Part shown: positions 43,303 through 51,664 of the stretch, piece by piece | Layout of the letters: each line of letters opens with the position of its first letter | How positions within the stretch are numbered: position 1 is the first letter of the stretch | DNA from: an uncultured Shimia sp. | Lineage (GTDB): Bacteria > Pseudomonadota > Alphaproteobacteria > Rhodobacterales > Rhodobacteraceae | Reading direction: 5' to 3' | Length of the DNA: 64,000 nucleotides | Assembly (NCBI RefSeq): GCF_947493595.1 | Contig: NZ_CANLRL010000002.1 | Span: 558,001-622,000, forward strand | Notes under the pieces: model-generated | Databases searched by the model: none | What the model was told of the DNA's origin: nothing | The model's input: the letters and a program-made list of their open reading frames with translations, nothing else | Translations under genes and position numbers: made by a program

Positions 43303-44724
43303 ATGGCTGAGGAGAACACCGCAGAGACCCAAAGCGTTGGCGACACGCAAGAATCCGAGTTGGACCGCATCGCGGGTGCCGAGCGCGAGGTTGCGTCCCA
43401 GCCGCCTACAGAGGACACAACCGAAACCACAGAAATTGCCCTGGGCATTTGGGAGCAGCTGGTGGCGTTTGGCGAAAGCCTGCTGCGGCCCTGGGCGTTT
43501 TATCAGGTGGTCATCGCGCTGGGTTTGTTGGGGCTGGCCTTTGCCATTGCGGCCTTTCTCAAGCCACGGTTCTACGCTTGGCTAAAATCACGCGAAGGCT
43601 GGTCCAAGCTGCGCTACCGGTATGCCATGATGGTGCATCGGCGCATGCCGCTGTTTGTGTTCAACCTGTTGATCTGGTTCACCGTCTGGCTGATGCAGGC
43701 GGTGACCTGGCCGAGCCGGTCTTACCTGCTGGTGGGGTTGGCCAACTTGGCATTGGCCTGGCTGGTTGTGGTTGCGGTGCTGCGCGTGGTGCAAAACACA
43801 ACCTTGCGGGCTTTCTTGCGCTATGGCGCTTGGATTTGGGTCACGCTGGTTTTGACCGGTTTGCGCGACGATGCGGTGCAGCTGATGGACAGCATGGCAT
43901 TGGTGTTTGGCGAATCCCGCTTGTCTCTTTGGATGATCGCACAGGCGCTTGTGTTGCTTGGGCTCACCTTCGCCATCACCCGCCTTCTGTCGCGCCAGGC
44001 GGACGCCCGCCTGAAGCGCAGTGAAGACATCTCGCCCTCCATGCGGGTGCTGTTTGGCAAGCTGTTGCAGGTGTTTTTGTACACCGCCGCTTTCTTTGTG
44101 GGGCTGCGCATCATTGGTTTTGACCTCAAAGGCCTGGCGTTCCTGACCGGCTTCATTGGCGTTGGGCTTGGCTTTGGCCTGCAAAAAGTGGTGTCCAATC
44201 TGGTCTCTGGCCTGATCATTGTGATGGACAAATCGATCAAGCCCGGTGACGTGATCTCCCTGGGGGAGACCTTTGGTTGGATCAATTCGCTCGGCGCGCG
44301 CTACATCTCGGTGGTCACGCGGGACGGCAAAGAGTTCCTGATCCCCAACGAAGACCTGATCACCAATCAGGTGGTGAACTGGTCGCATTCTGACAGCTAT
44401 GTGCGGCTCGATATCTTTTTTGGCACCGCCTATGGCGATGATCCGCATCTGGTGCGCAAGGTGGCCATTGAGGCGGCAAAATCGGTGGGTCGCGTGCTGC
44501 ATTATCCCAACACGCCAGTCTGTCACATCGTTGGATTTGGCGACAGCAGTGTGGATTACATCCTGCGCTTCTGGATCGAAGACCCCACCGGCGGGCTGAC
44601 CAACATTCGCGGCAATGTCTATCTGGCGTTGTGGGATGCGTTTCATGAGCATGGTATTTCCCTGCCGTTCCCACAGCGTGAGGTGCGTATGCTGGAAGGC
44701 GATGGCGACACCACGTCCGCTTAA
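43303..44724 (+). CDS. MscS-family mechanosensitive channel
   Basis: 473 residues from ATG 43303 (AAGGA seven bases upstream; the open frame to 43192 overlaps the small reading frame region and lacks a signal). An acidic cytoplasmic N-terminus is followed by about five TM helices and the MscS core: TGFIGVGLGFGLQKVVSNLV (pore helix, about 282-301), GDVISLGETFGWINSLGARY, the beta domain with FLIPNEDLITNQVVNWSHSD, and a C-terminal alpha/beta domain. Osmotic release channel. Distinct from the larger homologue at 10059. Confidence 0.9.
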   Translation: MAEENTAETQSVGDTQESELDRIAGAEREVASQPPTEDTTETTEIALGIWEQLVAFGESLLRPWAFYQVVIALGLLGLAFAIAAFLKPRFYAWLKSREGWSKLRYRYAMMVHRRMPLFVFNLLIWFTVWLMQAVTWPSRSYLLVGLANLALAWLVVVAVLRVVQNTTLRAFLRYGAWIWVTLVLTGLRDDAVQLMDSMALVFGESRLSLWMIAQALVLLGLTFAITRLLSRQADARLKRSEDISPSMRVLFGKLLQVFLYTAAFFVGLRIIGFDLKGLAFLTGFIGVGLGFGLQKVVSNLVSGLIIVMDKSIKPGDVISLGETFGWINSLGARYISVVTRDGKEFLIPNEDLITNQVVNWSHSDSYVRLDIFFGTAYGDDPHLVRKVAIEAAKSVGRVLHYPNTPVCHIVGFGDSSVDYILRFWIEDPTGGLTNIRGNVYLALWDAFHEHGISLPFPQREVRMLEGDGDTTSA

Positions 44725-44758
44725 CTACATTCATAGTCTTCAAATGTACTAGGGCTGA

Positions 44759-44794
44759 GCTTGGCGCAGCCAAGCGAGGGGGCTGGCCCCCTTT
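44759..44794 (+). terminator. Two-hairpin terminator/repeat after the second MscS gene
   Basis: GCTTGGC-GCA-GCCAAGC (44759-44775) directly followed by GGGGG-CTGG-CCCCC then TTT (44778-44794). The same pair of hairpins occurs in inverse orientation between glcD and glcE. Confidence 0.65.
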
Positions 44795-44941
44795 CCACCC
44801 AAAACCATGCAATTACGCCCGCCTGGAGGCCAATCTTGGCGAATCCCCCTTGCCTTTCGTTGAGAAAAGCGCCAACCGGTGCTATCTTGACATTATGCTC
44901 GGCACCGGGGCTTACGGGTGCGATTTAAGGAGGACAGACTT

Positions 44942-45343
44942 CTGTCTCTGAACAACGACGTGGCCAATGCTACTGACTCCGGTTCGATTGTGACGTCGGA
45001 CTCATCAGATGCGACAAGCGAGGCACTGCTTGCCCGTATCCTCACCTCTCTGGATGAAGACAAAGCCGAAGATGTGGTGCAGATCGATCTGCGCGGCAAA
45101 ACCTCTATTGGCGACTACATGGTGATCTGCACCGGGCGCTCCTCGCGTCAGGTGACCGCGATTGCCGAAAAGCTGGTCGAGCGGCTGAAAGCTGAGTTTG
45201 GACGCGGCGCCAAGGTGGAAGGTAAGGACACAGGTGACTGGGTTCTGGTCGACACCGGCGATGTGATCTTGCACATCTTCCGCCCGGAAGTGCGCGAGTT
45301 CTACCAGCTTGAAAAAATGTGGGTGCCAGGCGGCGACGCATAA
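44942..45343 (+). CDS. rsfS: Ribosomal silencing factor RsfS
   Basis: 133 residues from the proposed start. RsfS binds uL14 on the 50S subunit and blocks subunit joining in starvation. The family core is clear: EDVVQIDLRGKTSIGDYMVI, CTGRSSRQVTAIAEKL, GDWVLVDTGDVILHIFRPEV and FYQLEKMW. A near-perfect AAGGAGG (44927-44933) lies eight bases before CTG 44942; the only canonical in-frame starts are GTG 44918, upstream of that site, and GTG 44960, 26 bases beyond it. CTG initiation is therefore suggested. Followed by rlmH, a widely conserved pairing. Confidence 0.9.
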   Translation: MSLNNDVANATDSGSIVTSDSSDATSEALLARILTSLDEDKAEDVVQIDLRGKTSIGDYMVICTGRSSRQVTAIAEKLVERLKAEFGRGAKVEGKDTGDWVLVDTGDVILHIFRPEVREFYQLEKMWVPGGDA

Positions 45344-45387
45344 GATTTCAGACGGCCTGCGATGTGTTGCGGGCCGGAGGGCATGAC

Positions 45388-45864
45388 ATGGCACTGAAAG
45401 TGCACATCTGCGCCGTTGGGCGGCTGCGGTCTGGTCCTGAACGTGACCTTCTCGACGACTACCTGACACGATTTGACCGCACCGGACGGGCCTTGGGGCT
45501 TGGTCCGGTGGTGGTGCATGAGGTAGAGGATCGCAAAGGTGGCGGCATGGGGGCGGAGGCCGGCCTACTGGAAGGTGTCATTCCCAAAGGCGCGGTGATC
45601 TGCGCGCTGGATGAGCGCGGCAAGCTGATGAGCAGCCCTGACTTTGCCAATATGCTGGGCGGCTGGCGTGATGATGGGCGCGGCGATCTGGCCTTTGTGA
45701 TTGGCGGCGCGGATGGCATTGATCCAACCCTGCGGGCGCGCGCCGATGCCAAGCTGAGCTTTGGTAAAATGGTTTGGCCACACATGCTGGCGCGGGTTAT
45801 GTTAAGCGAGCAGCTCTATCGCGCGGCCAGCATTTTGGCCGGCGCACCTTACCATCGCGTCTAA
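45388..45864 (+). CDS. rlmH: 23S rRNA pseudouridine(1915) N3-methyltransferase RlmH
   Basis: 158 residues, start ATG 45388 with GGAGG seven bases upstream. A SPOUT (trefoil-knot) methyltransferase: ALDERGKLMSSPDFANMLG, FVIGGADGIDP with the SAM-binding loop, and the C-terminal knot motif MLSEQLYRAASILAGAPYHR. Methylates pseudouridine 1915 of 23S rRNA. In an operon with rsfS. Confidence 0.96.
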   Translation: MALKVHICAVGRLRSGPERDLLDDYLTRFDRTGRALGLGPVVVHEVEDRKGGGMGAEAGLLEGVIPKGAVICALDERGKLMSSPDFANMLGGWRDDGRGDLAFVIGGADGIDPTLRARADAKLSFGKMVWPHMLARVMLSEQLYRAASILAGAPYHRV

Positions 45865-45974
45865 ATTTCTCTTCATCTTTTGAAGCGTTAACGTGGGTTG
45901 GTGCTGCGAAAGCGCACCTCTGCAAAACAGTCGTGATACCGACACAATACCGACGTGGATTTTGAGGGGTTAAC

Positions 45975-46673
45975 TCATCGCGGTTCCTGCAGCAAAGCAG
46001 CCCGAGATTGGGAGGCAAACTCACGCCGTCCGAGGACAATTACTGTTACCAAAACCCCCAACAGCAACATCACAGGCCCTAAAATCCAGGCCGCTGCGGC
46101 AAGGCCAAAATAGATCGCCCGAATCCCCCGGTTAAAGCTGCGCGAGGCGGTGATGTTGATCGTCCCTGCCTTCTTGGCACGCGATAGTGCCGTGGGGTCG
46201 CTGGCGTCGTTTGGCACAGCCGCCATCAGCACCGAGCAATAGCCGAAGAGCCTGTGAGACCACACAAATTTCAGAAACGCGTTGCCGATGAACAAAAGCA
46301 CCAGCACCAGTTTGAGTTCCAGAACCGAAGCCGGTTCCGCGGTTTGGGTGAGGTCTTTGGTCACCCCGGCAATTTGGTCGGTATTCCCGATCAATGCCAC
46401 CAGGCCGCCAATGGCGATCATTGACGACGAGGCAAAAAACGCCGTGCTTTGGCGCAAGTTTCCCATGATCTGTGCATCAAAAACCCGTGTCTCGCGTTGC
46501 ACATAATGCACCATCCATTCTTGTCGGTAAAACGCCATCAGGCGCGATACAGAAGGTCTGTTTTTGGGCGGGTTTTCAATGAGATGCGTAGCCAGTGCCC
46601 AGGCCGCCAGGATCGTCAGTACAGCGATGAAATCGAGGGTGGAAAACTGGGCGAGAAGCATGTTTGTAGTCAT
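45975..46673 (-). CDS. DUF599 family membrane protein
   Basis: 232 residues, four TM helices (about 12-30, 78-97, 118-140 and 183-212). WMVHYVQRETRVFDAQIMGN (about 53-72), STAFFASSSMIAIGG and the loop SFNRGIRAIYFGLAAAAW are characteristic of DUF599. Function unknown. Divergent from glcD; convergent with rlmH. The gap to rlmH carries a GAAA-tetraloop hairpin (45900-45918) and a direct repeat ATACCGAC spaced eleven bases, neither of clear meaning. Confidence 0.85.
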   Translation of the reverse strand: MTTNMLLAQFSTLDFIAVLTILAAWALATHLIENPPKNRPSVSRLMAFYRQEWMVHYVQRETRVFDAQIMGNLRQSTAFFASSSMIAIGGLVALIGNTDQIAGVTKDLTQTAEPASVLELKLVLVLLFIGNAFLKFVWSHRLFGYCSVLMAAVPNDASDPTALSRAKKAGTINITASRSFNRGIRAIYFGLAAAAWILGPVMLLLGVLVTVIVLGRREFASQSRAALLQEPR

Positions 46674-46717
46674 GTCTGTACCCTAACGTGAACCCGAGAT
46701 GCTTGCCAGTCTTGATT

Positions 46718-46745
46718 ATTGGTTATATTAGTTTACCAATTGTAA
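46718..46745. promoter_or_regulatory. Palindromic operator candidate at the glcD start region
   Basis: ATTGGT-N11-ACCAAT (46718-46723, 46735-46740) overlaps a second palindrome TTAC-CAATT-GTAA (46733-46745) just before the GGAGG ribosome-binding site. A weak sigma-70 pair TTGCCA (46703) / TATTAG (46726) precedes it. GntR/FadR-type regulators such as GlcC bind related TxGTxxxACxA sites; no regulator gene is adjacent. Confidence 0.4.
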
Positions 46746-46757
46746 CGGAGGTCAGCC

Positions 46758-48197
46758 ATGGACATGCCAACCCCAAACCCCGAGGTGCTTGCCAAAAAAG
46801 CCCGCATTGTCGCGCGCCTGAAAGAGGTCTTGCCCGCTGATGCGGTGATCTCCGACGAAGTCGAAGTCCGCGCTTACGAGTGCGACGCACTGACCGCCTA
46901 CCGCTGCCCACCATTGGCGGCGGTCTTGCCGGCCTCTACCGAGGAGGTCGCTGCGGTTCTAAAAATCTGTCACGCGGAGCATGTCCCTGTGGTGCCGCGC
47001 GGCGCGGGCACCTCATTAGCGGGTGGATCGATGCCTACGGCAGATTCCGTGATCCTTGGTGTGGCGCGTATGAGTGAAGTTCTTGAAACAGATTATGAAA
47101 ACCGCTTCATCCGCGTGCAAACCGGCCGCACCAATTTGAGTGTTTCTGGCGCCGTGGAGGAGGAAGGGTTCTTCTATGCTCCCGATCCTTCCAGCCAGTT
47201 GGCCTGTGCGATTGCGGGTAATATAGCGATGAATTCCGGCGGGGCGCATTGCCTGAAATATGGCGTGACCACCAACAACCTGATGGGCGTGACCATAGTG
47301 ACCATGGAGGGCGAGGTGGTTGAAATTGGCGGCGCGTATTTGGATGCAGGCGGGTTGGATTTGTTGGGTGTGATCTGTGGCAGCGAAGGCCAGCTTGGTG
47401 TTGTGACCGAAGCGACCCTGCGCATATTGCATATGCCGGAAGGTGCACGGCCTGTGTTGATGGGCTTTGACAGCAACGAAGTGGCTGGCCAGTGCGTGTC
47501 CGACATCATCAAAGCAGGCATTTTGCCTGTGGCGATTGAGTTTATGGACCGGCCCTGTATTCGTGCGACTGAAGCCTTTGCCGGCGCGGGGTATCCCGAT
47601 TGCGAGGCGTTGTTGATTGTTGAAGTCGAGGGCTCAGACGAGGAAATTGATGCGCAATTGGAGCGCATTCTGGCGATTGCGCGGACGCATAACCCGGTTG
47701 AGTTGCGCGAAAGTACAAGCGCGGATGAAAGTGCTCGGATTTGGTTGGGGCGGAAGTCCGCTTTTGGCGCAATGGGGCAGATCAATGATTACATGTGTTT
47801 GGACGGAACCATTCCGGTAAGCCAACTGCCCTATGTGCTGCGCCGGATTGGGGAGCTTAGCAAAGACTACGGTTTGGACGTCGGCAATGTGTTTCACGCA
47901 GGCGACGGCAACATGCATCCGCTGATCCTGTTTGATGCCAACAAGCCGGGCGATTTGGAGAAATGTGAAGCTTTTGGCGCGGATATTCTGCGGCTTTGCG
48001 TGGAGGTCGGTGGCTGCCTTACCGGTGAACACGGGGTGGGCATCGAGAAGCGTGATTTGATGGTGGATCAGTATTTGCCTGAAGACTTGGATATTCAGAT
48101 GGCGGTGAAAGATGTGTTTGATCCCAAATGGTTGCTGAATCCTGCCAAGGTGTTTCCTTTGGCGGCCAGCGAAACGCGCCGAATGGCTGCTGAGTGA
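46758..48197 (+). CDS. glcD: Glycolate oxidase subunit GlcD (FAD-linked)
   Basis: 479 residues. FAD-binding VAO-type flavoprotein subunit: VVPRGAGTSLAGGSMPTADS (about 79-98), the pyrophosphate loop NSGGAHCLKYGVTTNN, and the C-terminal domain VFHAGDGNMHPLILFD and CLTGEHGVGIEKRD that closes the active site. With GlcE and GlcF it oxidises glycolate to glyoxylate and passes electrons to the membrane. GGAGGTCAGCC gives a good ribosome-binding site. A 75-base gap with hairpins separates it from glcE. Confidence 0.95.
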   Translation: MDMPTPNPEVLAKKARIVARLKEVLPADAVISDEVEVRAYECDALTAYRCPPLAAVLPASTEEVAAVLKICHAEHVPVVPRGAGTSLAGGSMPTADSVILGVARMSEVLETDYENRFIRVQTGRTNLSVSGAVEEEGFFYAPDPSSQLACAIAGNIAMNSGGAHCLKYGVTTNNLMGVTIVTMEGEVVEIGGAYLDAGGLDLLGVICGSEGQLGVVTEATLRILHMPEGARPVLMGFDSNEVAGQCVSDIIKAGILPVAIEFMDRPCIRATEAFAGAGYPDCEALLIVEVEGSDEEIDAQLERILAIARTHNPVELRESTSADESARIWLGRKSAFGAMGQINDYMCLDGTIPVSQLPYVLRRIGELSKDYGLDVGNVFHAGDGNMHPLILFDANKPGDLEKCEAFGADILRLCVEVGGCLTGEHGVGIEKRDLMVDQYLPEDLDIQMAVKDVFDPKWLLNPAKVFPLAASETRRMAAE

Positions 48198-48208
48198 CAA
48201 ATAAGGAA

Positions 48209-48272
48209 GGGGCCAGCCCCTCTTGGCAGCCAGCTGCCAATTCACCCCGGGATATTTGAAGGCCAAGAGAAG
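48209..48272. repeat. Two-hairpin extragenic repeat between glcD and glcE
   Basis: GGGG-CCAG-CCCC (48209-48220) followed by TTGGCAGC-CA-GCTGCCAA (48223-48240), then CCCCGGGATATTTGAAGGCC leading into the glcE ribosome-binding site. It is the inverse-orientation counterpart of 44759-44794. The CCCGGGATATTT segment is, as I recall, common upstream of genes in Rhodobacteraceae. Confidence 0.6.
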
Positions 48273-49415
48273 ATGATGACACCAACAACTGAAGCAGAGC
48301 TGGCGGAATTGATTGCACATGCGCGGGATCCGTTGTGGATTCGAGGCGGCGGTACCCGGGATATTGGCACGCCGGTGCAGGGCGCGGTTTTGAGCACAGC
48401 CGGTTTGTCAGGCGTGTCGTTGTACGAGCCGGGGGCGTTGACTGTGGTGGCTGGGGCCGGCACCCCACTGGCAGACGTCGAAGCAACCTTGGCGGCAGAG
48501 GGCCAGAGATTGGCGTTTGAGCCGATGGATCATCGGGGCCTTTTGGGCACCACAGGTGTCTCGACAATTGGTGGCGTTGTCGCTGGTAACATCAGCGGTC
48601 CGCGGCGCATTCAAGTTGGTGCGTGTCGCGACAGCCTGTTGGGGGTGCGCTTTGTTGATGGCGTGGGGCGTGTGCTGAAGAATGGCGGACGGGTGATGAA
48701 AAATGTCACCGGCTATGATCTGGTCAAATTGATGGCTGGGAGTTGGGGCACGCTGGGTGTGCTGACTGAAGTGAGTCTCAAGGTGCAGGCGATGCCGGAG
48801 GCAGTTGGCTGTGTTTTGGTCAATGGATTGTCCGACGAGGATGCTGTGGCAGCGATGAGTGCGGCACTTGGGTCGCCCTATGATGTAAGCGGCGCGGCGC
48901 ATGCGCCCTGTGGCGTGGATGGTCATCCGGTGACAATGATCCGGATTGAGGGGCTGGAGGCATCTGTCGCCTACCGGGCCGCAAAATTGAAGGAGGAACT
49001 GGCCAAGTTTGGCGGAGACATGGTTGTCGAGCGCGATGCGAATAAAGTCGCGGCTGGTTGGGCTTGGGTGCGTGATGCGGCTGTTTTGCAGGGCGGTGGC
49101 GGAGACGTTTGGCGGATCTCCGTGAAGCCAAGTGATGGGCCAAAACTTGTGGCGCAACTTCGCGCCGTCTTTGCCGATGCTACCGTGCTCTATGACTGGG
49201 GTGGCGGGCTGGTTTGGGTACAGGTGCCTGAAGGTACAGATGTGCGGCTGATGCCGTTGCAAGGGCATGCGACGTTGATTGGGGCTGGGGATGTGACGCG
49301 CTCGACGGTGTCTGTGTTTCAGCCGGAACCGGCACCCTTGGCCACATTGTCCCGTGGGTTGCGGGCGAAGTTTGACCCACGTGGCATTCTGAACCCGGGA
49401 TTGATGGGGGCGTAA
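48273..49415 (+). CDS. glcE: Glycolate oxidase subunit GlcE
   Basis: 380 residues. The FAD-binding half-protein of glycolate oxidase: PLWIRGGGTRDIGTP (about 20-34) is the short PP loop, GVVAGNISGPRRIQVGACRD (about 97-116) the second FAD segment, then KNVTGYDLVKLMAGSWGTLG (about 146-165). Lacks the full C-terminal domain of GlcD. Starts with two adjacent ATGs (48273, 48276); the second has the better spacing to AGAGA. One base separates its stop codon from the glcF start. Confidence 0.93.
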   Translation: MMTPTTEAELAELIAHARDPLWIRGGGTRDIGTPVQGAVLSTAGLSGVSLYEPGALTVVAGAGTPLADVEATLAAEGQRLAFEPMDHRGLLGTTGVSTIGGVVAGNISGPRRIQVGACRDSLLGVRFVDGVGRVLKNGGRVMKNVTGYDLVKLMAGSWGTLGVLTEVSLKVQAMPEAVGCVLVNGLSDEDAVAAMSAALGSPYDVSGAAHAPCGVDGHPVTMIRIEGLEASVAYRAAKLKEELAKFGGDMVVERDANKVAAGWAWVRDAAVLQGGGGDVWRISVKPSDGPKLVAQLRAVFADATVLYDWGGGLVWVQVPEGTDVRLMPLQGHATLIGAGDVTRSTVSVFQPEPAPLATLSRGLRAKFDPRGILNPGLMGA

Positions 49416-49416
49416 C

Positions 49417-50739
49417 ATGCAGACAACCTTTACCGAAGACCAACTGCAAGATCCCGGCATTCAGCGGGCAAATGAGATCTTGCGCGCCTGTGTGCATTGC
49501 GGGTTTTGCACCGCCACCTGTCCGACCTATCAGGTCCTGGGTGATGAACTCGACAGCCCTCGTGGGCGGATTTATCAGATCAAAGACATGTTGGAAAACG
49601 AGCGTGTGCCGGATGCTAAGACGGTTAAACACATCGACCGATGTCTGAGCTGTCTGGCCTGCATGACCACCTGTCCCAGTGGGGTGCATTACATGCATCT
49701 GGTGGATCATGCGCGGGAATACATTGAAAACACCTACAAACGTCCGCTGAGTGATCGGGTGCTGCGCTGGGTTCTGGCGCAGATTTTGCCCTATCCGATG
49801 CGGTTTCGGTGGGCTTTGATAGGGGCCAAGCTTGGCCGCCCGTTTCGGTTTTTGATGCCGGATGCGCGGTTGCGCGCGATGCTGGACATGGCGCCAAGGT
49901 CGATCCCGCCGGTGAGCCGGAACGACGATCCGCAAAGCTTCGTGCCGGTGGCTGAGAAAAAGATGCGCGTGGCCTTGATGACGGGCTGTGCCCAGAAAGC
50001 ACTTAACACCGACATCAATGACGCCACCATTCGCCTGCTGACACGGTTGGGCTGTGAGGTTGTGGTGGCTGAAGGCGCAGGCTGTTGTGGGGCTCTAACG
50101 CATCACATGGGCAAGACCAGTGAGAGCCATGCGACAGCCGCCAAAAATATCAAAGCCTGGTGTGCGGAGATGGATGGTGACGGGCTGGATGCGATTGTGA
50201 TCAACACGTCGGGCTGTGGCACAACAGTCAAGGATTACGGGCATATGTTCCGCAATGATGCGCTCGCTGCCGATGCGGCGCGGGTAAGTGGTATTGCGAT
50301 GGATGTGTCTGAGATTCTGATGAAGTTGGATCTGCCAGAAGGTGCGGAAAAGGAAACCGTTGTGGCCTATCACGCGGCCTGTTCCTTGCAGCATGGGCAG
50401 AAGATCAAAACATACCCCAAGGAGTTGCTGAAGAAGGTTGGATTTACGGTTGTGGAGCCTGCGGATAGCCATTTGTGTTGCGGGTCTGCTGGCACTTACA
50501 ATCTGATGCAGCCCGAGATTTCCGGGCAGCTAAAGGCGCGCAAGGTGCGTACGCTTGAAGCCAAAAATCCGGACATCATTGCGGCAGGCAATATTGGCTG
50601 CATGATGCAGATTGGCAGTGCCACCGAGGTGCCAATTGTGCACACTGTGGAGCTGTTGGATTGGGCCACTGGCGGGCCTCAGCCGCGTGCGCTCCCCGAG
50701 TCTGGTAAGCAGGTTCCTGAGATTCCCATTTTGCGCTAA
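49417..50739 (+). CDS. glcF: Glycolate oxidase iron-sulfur subunit GlcF
   Basis: 440 residues. Two 4Fe-4S motifs near the N-terminus, CVHCGFCTATCPTY (about 24-37) and CLSCLACMTTCPSG (about 72-85), then two CCG-type cysteine-rich domains (GAGCCGALTHH and HLCCGSAGTYN) typical of the electron-transfer subunit of GlcDEF, LldE and related complexes. Relays electrons from the flavin subunits to the quinone pool. Last gene of the operon; no clear terminator seen in the 90 bases that follow. Confidence 0.95.
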   Translation: MQTTFTEDQLQDPGIQRANEILRACVHCGFCTATCPTYQVLGDELDSPRGRIYQIKDMLENERVPDAKTVKHIDRCLSCLACMTTCPSGVHYMHLVDHAREYIENTYKRPLSDRVLRWVLAQILPYPMRFRWALIGAKLGRPFRFLMPDARLRAMLDMAPRSIPPVSRNDDPQSFVPVAEKKMRVALMTGCAQKALNTDINDATIRLLTRLGCEVVVAEGAGCCGALTHHMGKTSESHATAAKNIKAWCAEMDGDGLDAIVINTSGCGTTVKDYGHMFRNDALAADAARVSGIAMDVSEILMKLDLPEGAEKETVVAYHAACSLQHGQKIKTYPKELLKKVGFTVVEPADSHLCCGSAGTYNLMQPEISGQLKARKVRTLEAKNPDIIAAGNIGCMMQIGSATEVPIVHTVELLDWATGGPQPRALPESGKQVPEIPILR

Positions 50740-50829
50740 GCTGCCCTGCTTGTTCTTCTGATCAAAGGCGTGACAAGGTCGCGCCCTATTTCCGCCGTAG
50801 GTGGGCGGTAGAGCAGAGGAAACCTGAGC

Positions 50830-51636
50830 GTGGAGGCCCGGATCGTGGTGCGGCTACTGACATTTTTGAGCGTGATATTTTGGGCGGGCATCGCAACAGC
50901 TCAAGACACCGCGCTGCAGCGCTTAGATACGGGAGAAGACAGCCGCGATTGGGGGGCTGTTGGGCGGCTGGAAATCGACGGTCGTGGGTTTTGCACCGGT
51001 GCATTGGTGGCGCCCGATCTGGTGTTGACTGCGGCGCATTGTCTTTATGAGAAATCGAGCGGTGCGGCTTATGACGCGCGGCAAATTGAGTTCCGTGCGG
51101 GATGGCGCAATGGGCGTGCAGAAGCTTACAGGTCGGTGCGTCGGGCCGTCGTACACCCCAAGTATAGCTACAGCCCCGAGGCCAAGATCGAGAACGTGCA
51201 GAATGATCTGGCTCTATTGGAGCTGCATCACCCCATTCGGAACACCACGGTTGCGCCATTTGAAACGGCCGTTGGATTGCGCAAAGGGTCGCAGATTGGC
51301 GTGGTGTCTTATGCGGTTGGCCGCGAAGAAGCCCCTTCTTTTCAAGAAGTATGTCAGGTGATGGGGCGCCAGCGCGGCGTCTACGTGTTGTCCTGCAACA
51401 TTGATTTTGGCAGCAGCGGTGCGCCGGTCTTTGTTTTTGAAGATGGCGAGGTGCGGATCGCATCTGTGGTTGCCGCAAAAGCAGAGGTGAAAGGCGCAAA
51501 AGTGGCCTTGGGCGCGGCCTTGGATCACACCTTGCCGGAGTTGTTTGCTGAGCGCGGTAAGTCGTCGGCGACAGCGGGTGGATTGATGTCATTACAAAAG
51601 CGCAACAGCACCGGAGCGAAATTTGTACGCCCCTAA
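50830..51636 (+). CDS. Secreted trypsin-like serine protease (S1), tandem copy 1
   Basis: 268 residues from GTG 50830 (AGAGGA nine bases upstream). Signal peptide about 1-24 (FWAGIATAQ). Catalytic triad in S1 order: His70 in LTAAHC, Asp126 in QNDLALLEL, Ser196 in GSSGAPVF. The GSSGAP form replaces the usual GDSGGP, as in glutamyl-endopeptidase-like S1B relatives. Only one potential disulfide pair flanks His70 (Cys55/Cys71). The C-terminal end NSTGAKFVRP is mirrored in the next gene. Periplasmic or secreted; target unknown. Confidence 0.85.
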   Translation: MEARIVVRLLTFLSVIFWAGIATAQDTALQRLDTGEDSRDWGAVGRLEIDGRGFCTGALVAPDLVLTAAHCLYEKSSGAAYDARQIEFRAGWRNGRAEAYRSVRRAVVHPKYSYSPEAKIENVQNDLALLELHHPIRNTTVAPFETAVGLRKGSQIGVVSYAVGREEAPSFQEVCQVMGRQRGVYVLSCNIDFGSSGAPVFVFEDGEVRIASVVAAKAEVKGAKVALGAALDHTLPELFAERGKSSATAGGLMSLQKRNSTGAKFVRP

Positions 51637-51664
51637 TTTGCGGGTGGGTTGAGGAAGTTTTATC

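Noticed and set aside
45936..45954. Direct repeat ATACCGAC spaced eleven bases
   Set aside because: It lies between convergent genes where no promoter is expected, and two eight-base copies can occur by chance.
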